From: DATJWY01 sp035500775
GTDB taxonomy: Bacteria > Pseudomonadota > Alphaproteobacteria > Acetobacterales > Acetobacteraceae
Assembly (NCBI GenBank): GCA_035500775.1
Contig: DATJWY010000100.1
Span: 1-15,254, forward strand
Direction: 5' to 3'
Length of the DNA: 15,254 nucleotides
Positions 1 to 6,222 of this stretch are shown piece after piece; within the stretch, counting starts at the first letter, position 1, and every line of letters starts with the position of its first letter. The notes under the pieces are model-generated. The model saw only the letters and a list, made by a program, of their open reading frames with translations, was not told where the DNA came from and did no database searches. The position numbers and the translations under genes are program-made.

Positions 1-79
1 CGGCGGCACGGGCTGCCCCCACCAACAAGGCCGCCAGCAGGGCGGCGGCGCGGATCGTCGCCCGGATGCCATGTCGCAT
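1..79 (-). CDS. 5' end of a secreted protein gene (partial), paralogous start to the deacetylase at 286
   Basis: An open frame starts at the ATG at 79 and runs leftward off the window, so only 26 codons are visible. They read as a signal peptide: basic start (MRHGIRATIR), hydrophobic Ala/Leu core, then a GAARAA cleavage region. A GGGGGAGA ribosome site lies just upstream. The first ten residues differ by one residue from those of the divergent deacetylase at 286 (MRHDIRATIR), and the leaders are also near-identical in inverted orientation. This makes the gene a probable paralogue or signal-peptide duplicate of that deacetylase. The mature protein is outside the window, so its function is unknown; a second deacetylase is only a guess. 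Confidence 0.6.
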   Translation of the reverse strand, partial: MRHGIRATIRAAALLAALLVGAARAA

Positions 80-130
80 GGTCTCCCCCGATGCCGAATT
101 AAAACCGGCGACGCGGCTGAAAAACAAACG
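43..130 (-). repeat. Left arm of an inverted duplication (leader plus signal-peptide start)
   Basis: Read on the minus strand from 130 down to 43, this stretch matches the plus strand 236-322 at roughly 85-90% by eye, with one or two single-base gaps. It covers a T-rich GTTTGTTTTT start, CAGCC, an AATTCGG block, the ribosome site, the ATG and about 12 codons. The two arms are separated by about 105 bases that hold the hairpin element at 131-221. Confidence 0.75.
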
Positions 131-221
131 GATTCCAAAGGCTAAGCCTTTGGAATCCATTACTTAAGTGATCGGGGGTCTGGGGCCTCAAGGCCCCAGC
201 GGGTCCAGGGCGGAGCCCTGG
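131..221. repeat. Modular hairpin element, full A-B-C copy
   Basis: There are three successive perfect stem-loops. Module A, 131-159, has a 13-bp stem (GGATTCCAAAGGC) and loop TAA. Module B, 180-199, has an 8-bp stem (CTGGGGCC) and loop TCAA. Module C, 205-221, has a 7-bp stem (CCAGGGC) and loop GGA. An AT-rich linker (ATTACTTAAG) joins A and B, and CGGGT joins B and C. The same modules recur in three other gaps of this window. This copy lies between two divergent starts, which is unusual for a terminator. Its role is unknown. Confidence 0.8.
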
Positions 222-235
222 TCTTGTCTTTGTTA

Positions 236-322
236 GTTTGTTTTTCAGCCACGTCGGCGGTTAAATTCGGTATCGAGGGGGATCGATGCGACACGACATC
301 CGCGCGACGATCCGCGCCGCCG
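236..322 (+). repeat. Right arm of the inverted duplication
   Basis: This is the plus-strand counterpart of 43-130. Similarity runs from GTTTGTTTTT through the leader and the ATG at 286 to about codon 12, then fades as the two signal peptides diverge in length. Conservation of the non-coding leader suggests shared regulation or a recent duplication. Confidence 0.75.
238..266 (+). promoter_or_regulatory. Possible promoter of the deacetylase cluster
   Basis: TTGTTT (238-243) and TTAAAT (261-266) are separated by 17 bases, giving a plausible sigma-70-like pair about 20 bases ahead of the ATG at 286. Equivalent T-rich and TTAAT-like blocks are present in the mirrored leader at 100-130, though with slightly different spacing. 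The boxes are weak, so this is tentative. Confidence 0.3.
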
Positions 323-1092
323 TCACGCTGGCGGCGGGTCTGACCCTGGCCGCCCTGCTAGGGGGCGCCCCCACCGGCCCAGCCCGTGCCGCCGACGCCC
401 CTTCGGTGCCGATCCTCGTCTATCACCGGCTGGACCCGGCCCATCCCGGCCCGACCACGGTCACGACGCCGGTCTTCGAGGCGCAGCTTATCTGGCTGCG
501 GCAACACGGCTACCAGGTGGCGCGGCTGCGCCCGCTCATCGACACCTGGCGGCATGGCGCGCTGCCGGCGCATACCGTCGCGATCACGGCGGATGACGGG
601 CACCGCTCGGTCTACACGCAGATGTTCCCGCTGATCCGCCGCTACGGCGTGCCGGTCACGCTGTTCATCTATCCCTCCGCCATCTCCCGCGCCGACTATG
701 CGCTGACCTGGGAGCAACTCCGGGAGATGCAGGAATCCGGCCTCGTCGATGTGCAATCCCACACCTACTGGCACCCGGATTTCCGCGTGGAGCGCGCGCG
801 GCTCGACGCCGAGGCGTATCACCGTTTCGTGGATGTGCAGCTCACCCGCTCGCGGTCGGTGCTGCGCGAGCACCTGGGCGGCGCCGTCGATCTGCTCGCC
901 TGGCCCTACGGCATCGTGGACCCGGAGCTGGAGCAGGCGGCGACGCGCGCCGGCTATGTCGCCGCCTTCGGCTTTGGCGGCGGGCCGGCGCGGGCAACGG
1001 ATGATATCCTCGCCTTGCCGCGTGTCATCATCTCCGACCGTGACCGCGGCGACGCCTTCGGCGCCCGCCTCGGCGCCCACGAAGCACAATGA
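286..1092 (+). CDS. Secreted polysaccharide deacetylase (NodB/CE4 family)
   Basis: A 268-residue protein predicted to remove N-acetyl (or similar acyl) groups from an envelope or extracellular polysaccharide. Residues 1-36 are a signal peptide. VPILVYHRL (41-49) is the usual family opening. TADDG (101-105) supplies the acidic metal and catalytic pair D103/D104; the family more often has TFDDG, so Ala102 is a mild variant. SHTYWHPD (158-165) supplies zinc ligands H159 and H163. AWPYG (205-209) and LPRVII (244-249) fit the later motifs. The ATG is preceded by GAGGGGG. The gene heads a cluster with a glycoside hydrolase-like gene 40 bases downstream. The fold is clear; the substrate (PNAG-like polymer or peptidoglycan) cannot be told from sequence. 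Confidence 0.88.
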   Translation: MRHDIRATIRAAVTLAAGLTLAALLGGAPTGPARAADAPSVPILVYHRLDPAHPGPTTVTTPVFEAQLIWLRQHGYQVARLRPLIDTWRHGALPAHTVAITADDGHRSVYTQMFPLIRRYGVPVTLFIYPSAISRADYALTWEQLREMQESGLVDVQSHTYWHPDFRVERARLDAEAYHRFVDVQLTRSRSVLREHLGGAVDLLAWPYGIVDPELEQAATRAGYVAAFGFGGGPARATDDILALPRVIISDRDRGDAFGARLGAHEAQ

Positions 1093-1132
1093 GCGTTTGC
1101 CCCGTGACCGCGCACAGCGAAGGACATCGCAC

Positions 1133-2485
1133 GTGAGACATCGTCTGCTCGGCGGCCTCGCCTGCCTGCTCGCCACCGCGTTCAGCCCCGCCGCCGCCCC
1201 TGCCTTCGCCCAGGAAGGGCGGGTGATCGACAGCGTGACCGGCGCCGGCATCGCCGCCGCCACCATCAGCGATGGGGCGCGGGTCACGCAGACCGACGCG
1301 ACCGGGCATTTCAGCCTGTCCGGCCCGCTCACCGGCCCGGCGGGGCGGCTGATGGCCCGCGCCCCCGGCTACCGCGCCGGAGCGGCCACGGAGGCGGAAC
1401 TCGACGCGCGGGACGGCACCATCCGGCTGCGCCGGTTCCAGCCGCATGCGCTCTACCTCTCCGCCTACGGCATCGGCGCGCCGACGCTGCGCGAGAACGC
1501 GCTCGCCGTGGTCCGCGCCGGCGCGGCCAATGCGCTTGTCATCGACATCAAGGGTGATCGCGGCCTGATCCCCTACCCCAGCGCGATCCCGCTGGCGCAA
1601 CAGGACGGGGCGCGGGAGATGACCACCATCCCCGATCTCGCGGCGCTGGTGGCGAGCCTGCACGCGGAAGGCGTCTACGCCATCGCCCGCATCGTCGTCT
1701 TCAAGGACGAACCGCTCGCCGAAGCCCGGCCGGACCTCGCCGTCCATCTCGGCAACGGCGCGGTCTTCCGCGACCGCAAGGGCATGCCCTGGACAGACCC
1801 GTTCCAGCCGGAGGTGCGCGACTACAACATCGCCGTCGCGGTCGAGGCGGCGCGTGCCGGGTTCGACGAGATCCAGTTCGACTATGTCCGCTTCCCCGAC
1901 TGCCCGGAGCGGCTGCGCTTCGCCGGCGTGCCGACCCAGGCGACGCGGCTGCAGGCCATCGCCGCGCTGCTGACCGAGGCACGGCGGCGGCTCCTGCCCT
2001 ACAACGTCTATCTGGCCGCCGATGTGTTCGGCTATGTCTGCTGGAATTTCGACGATGTCGGCATCGGCCAGCGGCTGGAGGAGATCATGCCGCTCGTCGA
2101 TTATCTCTCGCCGATGCTGTACCCGTCCGGCTTCCAGTACGGCATACCGGGCTACAAGAACCCGGTCACCCACGCGTACGAGATCGTGCGCCAGTCGCTC
2201 GACCGCGCGCGGGAGAGGGTCGGCGTGGCGCCGGAGCGGTTCCGGCCCTGGCTGCAGGCATTCAAGGACTATGCCTTCGACCGCCGCCCGTTCGGGCCGG
2301 ATGAGGTGGCGACGCAGATCCGCGCGGCGACGGATTTCGGAACGGATGGATGGATGCTGTGGAACCCGCGCAACGATTATCGCGGCACCGGCCTCCCGGG
2401 CGCGGAGGCCGCGTGGATGCCGGAGCACGCCGCCCCGCTGCCCGCCGCCGTCTCGGCCTCACCCTCGTCCTCTTCCTGTTCCTGA
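1133..2485 (+). CDS. Secreted putative glycoside hydrolase (DUF4015-like TIM barrel)
   Basis: A 450-residue protein. The GTG at 1133 was chosen because AAGGA lies 8-9 bases upstream and a clean signal peptide follows (residues 1-27, ending AFAQ). Residues 29-62 (VIDSVTGAGI... TDATGHFSL) resemble a carboxypeptidase-regulatory-like beta-sandwich. Residues about 105-425 match the putative glycosyl hydrolase (DUF4015) barrel: VIDIKGDRG (137-145), ARIVVFKD (185-192) and the signature FDEIQFDYVRFPD (244-256), whose acidic residues are the likely catalytic site; then ADVFGY (296-301), YLSPMLYPS (324-332) and GWMLWNP (406-412). It follows the deacetylase by 40 bases, so co-transcription is likely. 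The last 24 codons overlap the next gene. The activity is inferred; no substrate is known for this family from sequence alone. Confidence 0.85.
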   Translation: MRHRLLGGLACLLATAFSPAAAPAFAQEGRVIDSVTGAGIAAATISDGARVTQTDATGHFSLSGPLTGPAGRLMARAPGYRAGAATEAELDARDGTIRLRRFQPHALYLSAYGIGAPTLRENALAVVRAGAANALVIDIKGDRGLIPYPSAIPLAQQDGAREMTTIPDLAALVASLHAEGVYAIARIVVFKDEPLAEARPDLAVHLGNGAVFRDRKGMPWTDPFQPEVRDYNIAVAVEAARAGFDEIQFDYVRFPDCPERLRFAGVPTQATRLQAIAALLTEARRRLLPYNVYLAADVFGYVCWNFDDVGIGQRLEEIMPLVDYLSPMLYPSGFQYGIPGYKNPVTHAYEIVRQSLDRARERVGVAPERFRPWLQAFKDYAFDRRPFGPDEVATQIRAATDFGTDGWMLWNPRNDYRGTGLPGAEAAWMPEHAAPLPAAVSASPSSSSCS

Positions 2486-3687
2486 CCCACGGCGCGGCAA
2501 GCTGCGCCGCGCCCCCCGCCATGCCCACCGCCGCCCCCTGTCCCGCCCTCGACGGGGTGGCGACGGCGGCGCGGCAGGACATCGCGGCGGGCCAGGTTCC
2601 GGGCGCGGTGGTGCTGGTCGGCCAGGGAAACCGCACGCTCTACCGGGCGGCATTCGGCCATCTCGCCCTCTGGCCGGCGGCCGAGCCGATGCGGCCGGAC
2701 GCGATCTTCGATCTCGCCTCGCTGACCAAGGTGGTCGCCACCACCCCCGCGATCATGCGGCTCGCCGAGCAAGGCCGCCTGCGCCTGGATGCGCCGGTCG
2801 CCACGTACTGGCCGGATTTCGCCGCCGCGGGCAAGGCGACGATCACGGTGCGGGACCTGCTGCTCCACACCTCCGGCCTGCGCCCGGACCTCGATCCCGA
2901 GAGCGGCTGGCGGGGCACGGACGCGGCCCTCGCCCGCATCGCCGCGGATCACCCGCTCCACGCGCCGGGCAGCGCCTTCCTCTACAGCGACCTCAATTTC
3001 ATCGTGCTCGGCGAGCTGGTGCGGCGGGTAAGCGGCGAGAGCCTCGACCACTACGCCGCACGCCACATCTTCCAGCCGCTCGGCATGCGGGATACCGGCT
3101 TCAACCCGCCCCCCGCCCTGCGCCCGCGCATCGCCCCCACCGACCGCGCGACGGGCGGGCTCCGGCGCGGCGTGGTGCAGGACCCCACCGCCTGGCGCAT
3201 GGGCGGAGTCGCGGGCCATGCGGGGCTGTTCTCCACCGCCGATGACCTGGCGCGCTTCGCCCGCATGCTGCTCGGCGGCGGCGCGCTGGACGGCGCGCGC
3301 ATCTTGCGGCCGGAGACGGTGGCCGCGCTCACCACGCCCGTCCCGCTGCCCGGGGGCGCGCGGCGCGCCCTCGGCTGGGACAGCAACTCCCATTATGCGC
3401 GTGATATCGCCCCGGCCTTTGGCCCGCGCGCCTATGGCCATACCGGCTACACCGGCACGCTGCTCTGGATCGACCCGGATACGGGACGCTTCCTCATCCT
3501 GCTGACCAGCCGGCTGTATCCGGACGGGCACGGGGACGCGAAGCCGTTGCGGCGAGAGGTCGCGGCGCTGGTTGGCGCGGGCGGGTGCGTGGCAGGTTCA
3601 CTGTGGCCATTGCCGCCTCTGCCGCCTTGCGGCTCCGATACTATCGCTCTCGTGACTGCGTGCGTCGCCCGGAACTCGCAATACTGA
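2413..3687 (+). CDS. Beta-lactamase-fold serine hydrolase (class C/EstB-like), secreted or lipoprotein
   Basis: A 424-residue protein of the serine beta-lactamase-like/penicillin-binding family. Such enzymes act as esterases, D-amino-acid peptidases or transacylases. SLTK (103-106) holds the nucleophile Ser103 and Lys106. YSDLN (191-195) is the second motif, and HTG (343-345) replaces the KTG box, as is usual in EstB-like members. The GTG at 2413 was chosen because GGAGG sits 4 bases upstream and a signal sequence follows, ending AASC; Cys could be a lipidation site, though the lipobox is not ideal. An in-frame ATG at 2350 would add 21 Arg/Pro-rich residues with no good ribosome site. The gene overlaps the preceding one by 73 bases, implying coupled translation. 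The final 35 residues or so (GGCVAGS... ARNSQY) look unlike the family and may be an accidental extension. Confidence 0.85.
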   Translation: MDAGARRPAARRRLGLTLVLFLFLTHGAASCAAPPAMPTAAPCPALDGVATAARQDIAAGQVPGAVVLVGQGNRTLYRAAFGHLALWPAAEPMRPDAIFDLASLTKVVATTPAIMRLAEQGRLRLDAPVATYWPDFAAAGKATITVRDLLLHTSGLRPDLDPESGWRGTDAALARIAADHPLHAPGSAFLYSDLNFIVLGELVRRVSGESLDHYAARHIFQPLGMRDTGFNPPPALRPRIAPTDRATGGLRRGVVQDPTAWRMGGVAGHAGLFSTADDLARFARMLLGGGALDGARILRPETVAALTTPVPLPGGARRALGWDSNSHYARDIAPAFGPRAYGHTGYTGTLLWIDPDTGRFLILLTSRLYPDGHGDAKPLRREVAALVGAGGCVAGSLWPLPPLPPCGSDTIALVTACVARNSQY

Positions 3688-3762
3688 CGGCCTTCGGCAT
3701 GAGCAATCCGGGATGTTCCGGGCAAGTTTGGCGATCCCGGCAAGAGGCCAAGGGACGACACA

Positions 3763-4794
3763 ATGCTGAACAGCACAATTCTTGATGTCGTCATCGCACT
3801 GATCTTCACCTTCCTGGCGATCAGCCTGGCCGCCGGCACCGCCGTGGAAGCCATTGCCTCGCTCTTCAAGCTGCGTTCGCGCACGCTGAAATCCGGCGTG
3901 ATGGATCTGCTGAACGACGAAAAGTTCAACGATCTGGCAGCGGAGCTTTATGCGCACGCGCTGATCAGCCCGCGCGCTCCGGGCCTGAGCGGCGTGCATC
4001 AGGCCGCGCCCGCGCGGAACCCGCCAGGACCCACCGCTCCAGCCCTGGTCGCCACGGTGCGCGGCACTCTGACCGCGTCGGATGATGCGGCCAAGCGCCG
4101 CCTCAATGCCAATCTGACAAAGAACATGCCGGCCTATATCGAGCCGAAACAATTCGCCGATGCCTTGCTGGACGTGCTGTCGCTTGCGCCGGCGGCCGGG
4201 GCGGTGCCGACAATCGCCATGTTGCAGCAGGCGGTGAATGATCGTGTGCCGGCGTCATCGAACCCGCAGATCAACCAGTTCCTGAACGGCGTCATCCTGC
4301 GCACCGGCGGCGACTTGAGGGCGATCAGGAACGAACTTGCCAGTTGGTTCGACAACGCCATGGACCGGCTGAGTGGTGCCTACAAGCAATACACCCAGCT
4401 CATCGCCTTCCTGGCCGCGCTGGTCATCAGCGTGGCCGTCAATGCCGACACGCTCCAGATGGCGCAGCGTGTGTGGGCGCAACCAGCGCTGGTGGCGAGC
4501 CTCAAAGTCGGCACGACCGCGCAGGATACGAGCGCTTCGTATTGGCAGATCGCGAAGAGCCTGCCGCTTGGCTGGGCCGATCACGGCTTCTTTTCCGTGT
4601 GGGACCAGAACGGCAAGACGGTGACGCTGACGGGTGGCCCCCTCGTGCAGGCCATACTCGGCTGGCTGATCACCGCGTTGGCCAGCCTGTTCGGCGCGCC
4701 GTTCTGGTTCGATGCGTTGCAGCGTGTGACGCGCCTGAAAGGCACCGGACCAAGCCCGGACGAAAAGGCCGACAAGACCGCCGCCGCGGCCTAG
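3763..4794 (+). CDS. Membrane protein of unknown function, three predicted transmembrane segments
   Basis: A 343-residue protein. The ATG follows AAGGGA at 7 bases' spacing. Hydrophobic segments lie at about 5-27, 211-229 and 293-312. Between the first two is a roughly 180-residue soluble region with a Pro/Ala-rich stretch (about 70-95) and helical segments ending in ELASWFDNAMDRLSGAYKQ (191-209), just before the second membrane span. The C-terminal span ends in LFGAPFWFDALQRVTRLKG (309-327). WFD..MDR.SG.YK and GAPFWFD resemble what I recall from a widespread uncharacterised family; I cannot name a function. Codon use looks slightly less GC-extreme than its neighbours. It begins 75 bases after the serine hydrolase, so it could share a transcript or have its own promoter. 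Confidence 0.8.
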   Translation: MLNSTILDVVIALIFTFLAISLAAGTAVEAIASLFKLRSRTLKSGVMDLLNDEKFNDLAAELYAHALISPRAPGLSGVHQAAPARNPPGPTAPALVATVRGTLTASDDAAKRRLNANLTKNMPAYIEPKQFADALLDVLSLAPAAGAVPTIAMLQQAVNDRVPASSNPQINQFLNGVILRTGGDLRAIRNELASWFDNAMDRLSGAYKQYTQLIAFLAALVISVAVNADTLQMAQRVWAQPALVASLKVGTTAQDTSASYWQIAKSLPLGWADHGFFSVWDQNGKTVTLTGGPLVQAILGWLITALASLFGAPFWFDALQRVTRLKGTGPSPDEKADKTAAAA

Positions 4795-4824
4795 AGAAGG
4801 CCAGGAGCGCTCCCTCCGTGGCCA

Positions 4825-4851
4825 TTCCATCGGCCGTTCCGGCCGATGGAA
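4825..4851 (+). terminator. Hairpin after the membrane protein gene
   Basis: A perfect 11-bp stem (TTCCATCGGCC, 4825-4835) with a GTTCC loop and its complement at 4841-4851, starting 30 bases past the stop codon. No clear T-run follows, so it may be an atypical terminator or a transcript-end stabiliser. Confidence 0.55.
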
Positions 4852-4863
4852 CCTTGGGCCACT

Positions 4864-4904
4864 CCGCCCCTGGACCCCGCCAAAGGCCGCAGGCCTTTGG
4901 AAAC
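4864..4904. repeat. Modular hairpin element, reversed C-A copy (module C eroded)
   Basis: This is half of module C (CTCCGCCCCTGG), a GACCCCG linker, then module A as a perfect 9-bp stem (CCAAAGGCC, 4880-4888; loop GCA; 4892-4900). It faces the mirror copy at 4964-5012 across about 60 bases that contain no recognisable feature. Confidence 0.7.
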
Positions 4905-4963
4905 CAATACTTTTTCCGGTTGAGTCAGCCGCCAGAACCCGGGGGATTCACAAAAAAACGAAA

Positions 4964-5012
4964 GGATTCCAAAGGCTTCGCCTTTGGCGGGGTCGAGGGG
5001 CGGAGCCCCTCG
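4964..5012. repeat. Modular hairpin element, forward A-C copy
   Basis: Module A is at 4969-4987 (8-bp stem CCAAAGGC, loop TTC) and keeps the outer GGATT on one side only. Module C is at 4994-5012 (8-bp stem CGAGGGGC, loop GGA). Module B is absent. It lies 11 bases beyond the hrcA stop codon, so it may terminate hrcA transcription on the minus strand. Confidence 0.7.
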
Positions 5013-5023
5013 CCTTGCGCCCC

Positions 5024-6091
5024 CTACCCCAGCAACCGCCCGATCACCCGCGCCGTATAATCCACCACCGGGATGACCCGGCCATAATTGATCCGCGTCG
5101 GCCCGATCACCCCGATCGCGCCAACGATCCGGTCCTGCTGGTTACGCGCCGGCGCGACCACCATGGAAACGCCGGTGGTGCCGAACAGCCCGCTCTCCGC
5201 GCCGATATAGATACGCACCCCCTCCGAGGCCTCGGCCAGTTCCAGCAGGCGCAGCATCGTCTCCTGCGCCTCCAGCCGGTCGAACAGCGCCTGAATGGTG
5301 GCGATGCGCTCGATCTGGGTCACGTCGTCGAGCAGGCGCGACTGGCCGCGCACGATCAGCGACCCGCCGCGCCCCTCATTGCTCCAGGTGGCGAGCCCCG
5401 CCTCCACCACCCTGGCGGTCAGCGCGTCCAGCGTGCCGCGATCGGCCGCCATCTCCTCGGCGACGATCCGGCGCAGATCCGGCAAGGTGCGGCCGCTGGC
5501 ATGAGCGTTGAGGAAGTTCGAGGCCTGGACCAGGGCGGAAGGCGGCAGGCCGGGCGGGATCTCGATCACCCGGTTCTCCACCTGCCCGTCCGCGCCGACC
5601 AGGATGACGAGGGCACGGCCGGAGCCGAGCGCCACGAACTCGATATGCTTGACCGCGCCCTCCGATTTCGGCGCCAGCACCAGCCCCGCCGCCTGGGAGA
5701 GGCCGGAGAGCATGGCCGAGGCATCGACCAGCGTGTCCTGCAGGCTGCGGCCGCGCGCCTCCAGCGCCTGGCCGATCGTCTCCCGCTCATCATCGCTCAG
5801 ATCGCCGAATTGCAGCAGGCCATCGACGAACAGGCGCAGGCCGCGATCGGTCGGCAGGCGGCCGGCCGAGGTATGCGGGGAGAACAACAGGCCGGCATCG
5901 GTGAGATCGGCCATGACGTTGCGGATCGTCGCCGGCGACAGCCCCATCGGCAGCCGGCGCGAGAGCGTGCGGCTGCCGACCGGCTCGCCGGTCTCGAGAT
6001 ATTGCTCCACGATCTCCCGCAATACGGCGGCGGCCCGGGGATCGAGCCCGGGCGGAAGCAACGGACGTGGAGGCTTCCTCGGAAAATTCAT
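5024..6091 (-). CDS. hrcA: Heat-inducible transcription repressor HrcA
   Basis: A 355-residue repressor of heat-shock chaperone genes; in the family it binds CIRCE operators and depends on GroEL for folding. The N-terminal winged helix spans about 15-90, with the hallmark VGSRTLSRR (38-46), LSPATIRNVMADLTDAGLL (51-69) and PHTSAGRLPTDRG (72-84). The C-terminal part carries the GAF-like inserted domain and ends in GVIGPTRINYGRVIPVVDYTA-type sequence, normal for the family. The ATG at 6091 was chosen because a candidate promoter at 6119-6147 overlaps the alternative GTG at 6121. Neither start has a strong ribosome site. The usual partner grpE is not next to it: upstream is maeB and downstream is the convergent membrane protein gene. 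I found no CIRCE sequence here, so autoregulation through CIRCE is not supported in this gap. Confidence 0.93.
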   Translation of the reverse strand: MNFPRKPPRPLLPPGLDPRAAAVLREIVEQYLETGEPVGSRTLSRRLPMGLSPATIRNVMADLTDAGLLFSPHTSAGRLPTDRGLRLFVDGLLQFGDLSDDERETIGQALEARGRSLQDTLVDASAMLSGLSQAAGLVLAPKSEGAVKHIEFVALGSGRALVILVGADGQVENRVIEIPPGLPPSALVQASNFLNAHASGRTLPDLRRIVAEEMAADRGTLDALTARVVEAGLATWSNEGRGGSLIVRGQSRLLDDVTQIERIATIQALFDRLEAQETMLRLLELAEASEGVRIYIGAESGLFGTTGVSMVVAPARNQQDRIVGAIGVIGPTRINYGRVIPVVDYTARVIGRLLG

Positions 6092-6118
6092 GTGCCGAAC
6101 AAGAACTTTGTCCAGCAA

Positions 6119-6147
6119 CACTTAGGGAGCGAAACCCGAACGGTCAA
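6119..6147 (-). promoter_or_regulatory. Candidate hrcA promoter
   Basis: Read on the minus strand, TTGACC (6147-6142) and TAAGTG (6124-6119) have an ideal 17-base spacer. Transcription would begin near 6112, giving a short leader before the ATG at 6091. The -35 box is strong and the -10 box weak. Confidence 0.5.
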
Positions 6148-6179
6148 TGCGGCATGGCGCCCCGCCGCGCCTGCGCCGC

Positions 6180-6216
6180 CGGCCGAAAACGATGGACACG
6201 CCACCGCTTTCGGCCG
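6180..6216 (-). terminator. Possible terminator after maeB
   Basis: A 9-bp perfect inverted repeat (CGGCCGAAA at 6180-6188, TTTCGGCCG at 6208-6216) with a 19-base loop starts 6 bases past the maeB stop on the minus strand. The loop is long and there is no T-run, so the call is tentative. Confidence 0.4.
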
Positions 6217-6222
6217 CCCGCC

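Noticed and set aside
131..221. CRISPR or tandem array interpretation of the repeated hairpins
   Set aside because: Repeats are palindromic modules in varied order and orientation, without regular unit-spacer spacing or cas genes.
749..1132. Upstream extension of the glycoside hydrolase frame
   Set aside because: It overlaps the deacetylase gene and encodes Arg/Ser-rich sequence; the signal peptide begins at the GTG at 1133.
1028..2428. Long minus-strand open frame opposite the glycoside hydrolase gene
   Set aside because: Arg-rich shadow frame with no motif; the plus-strand gene is well supported.
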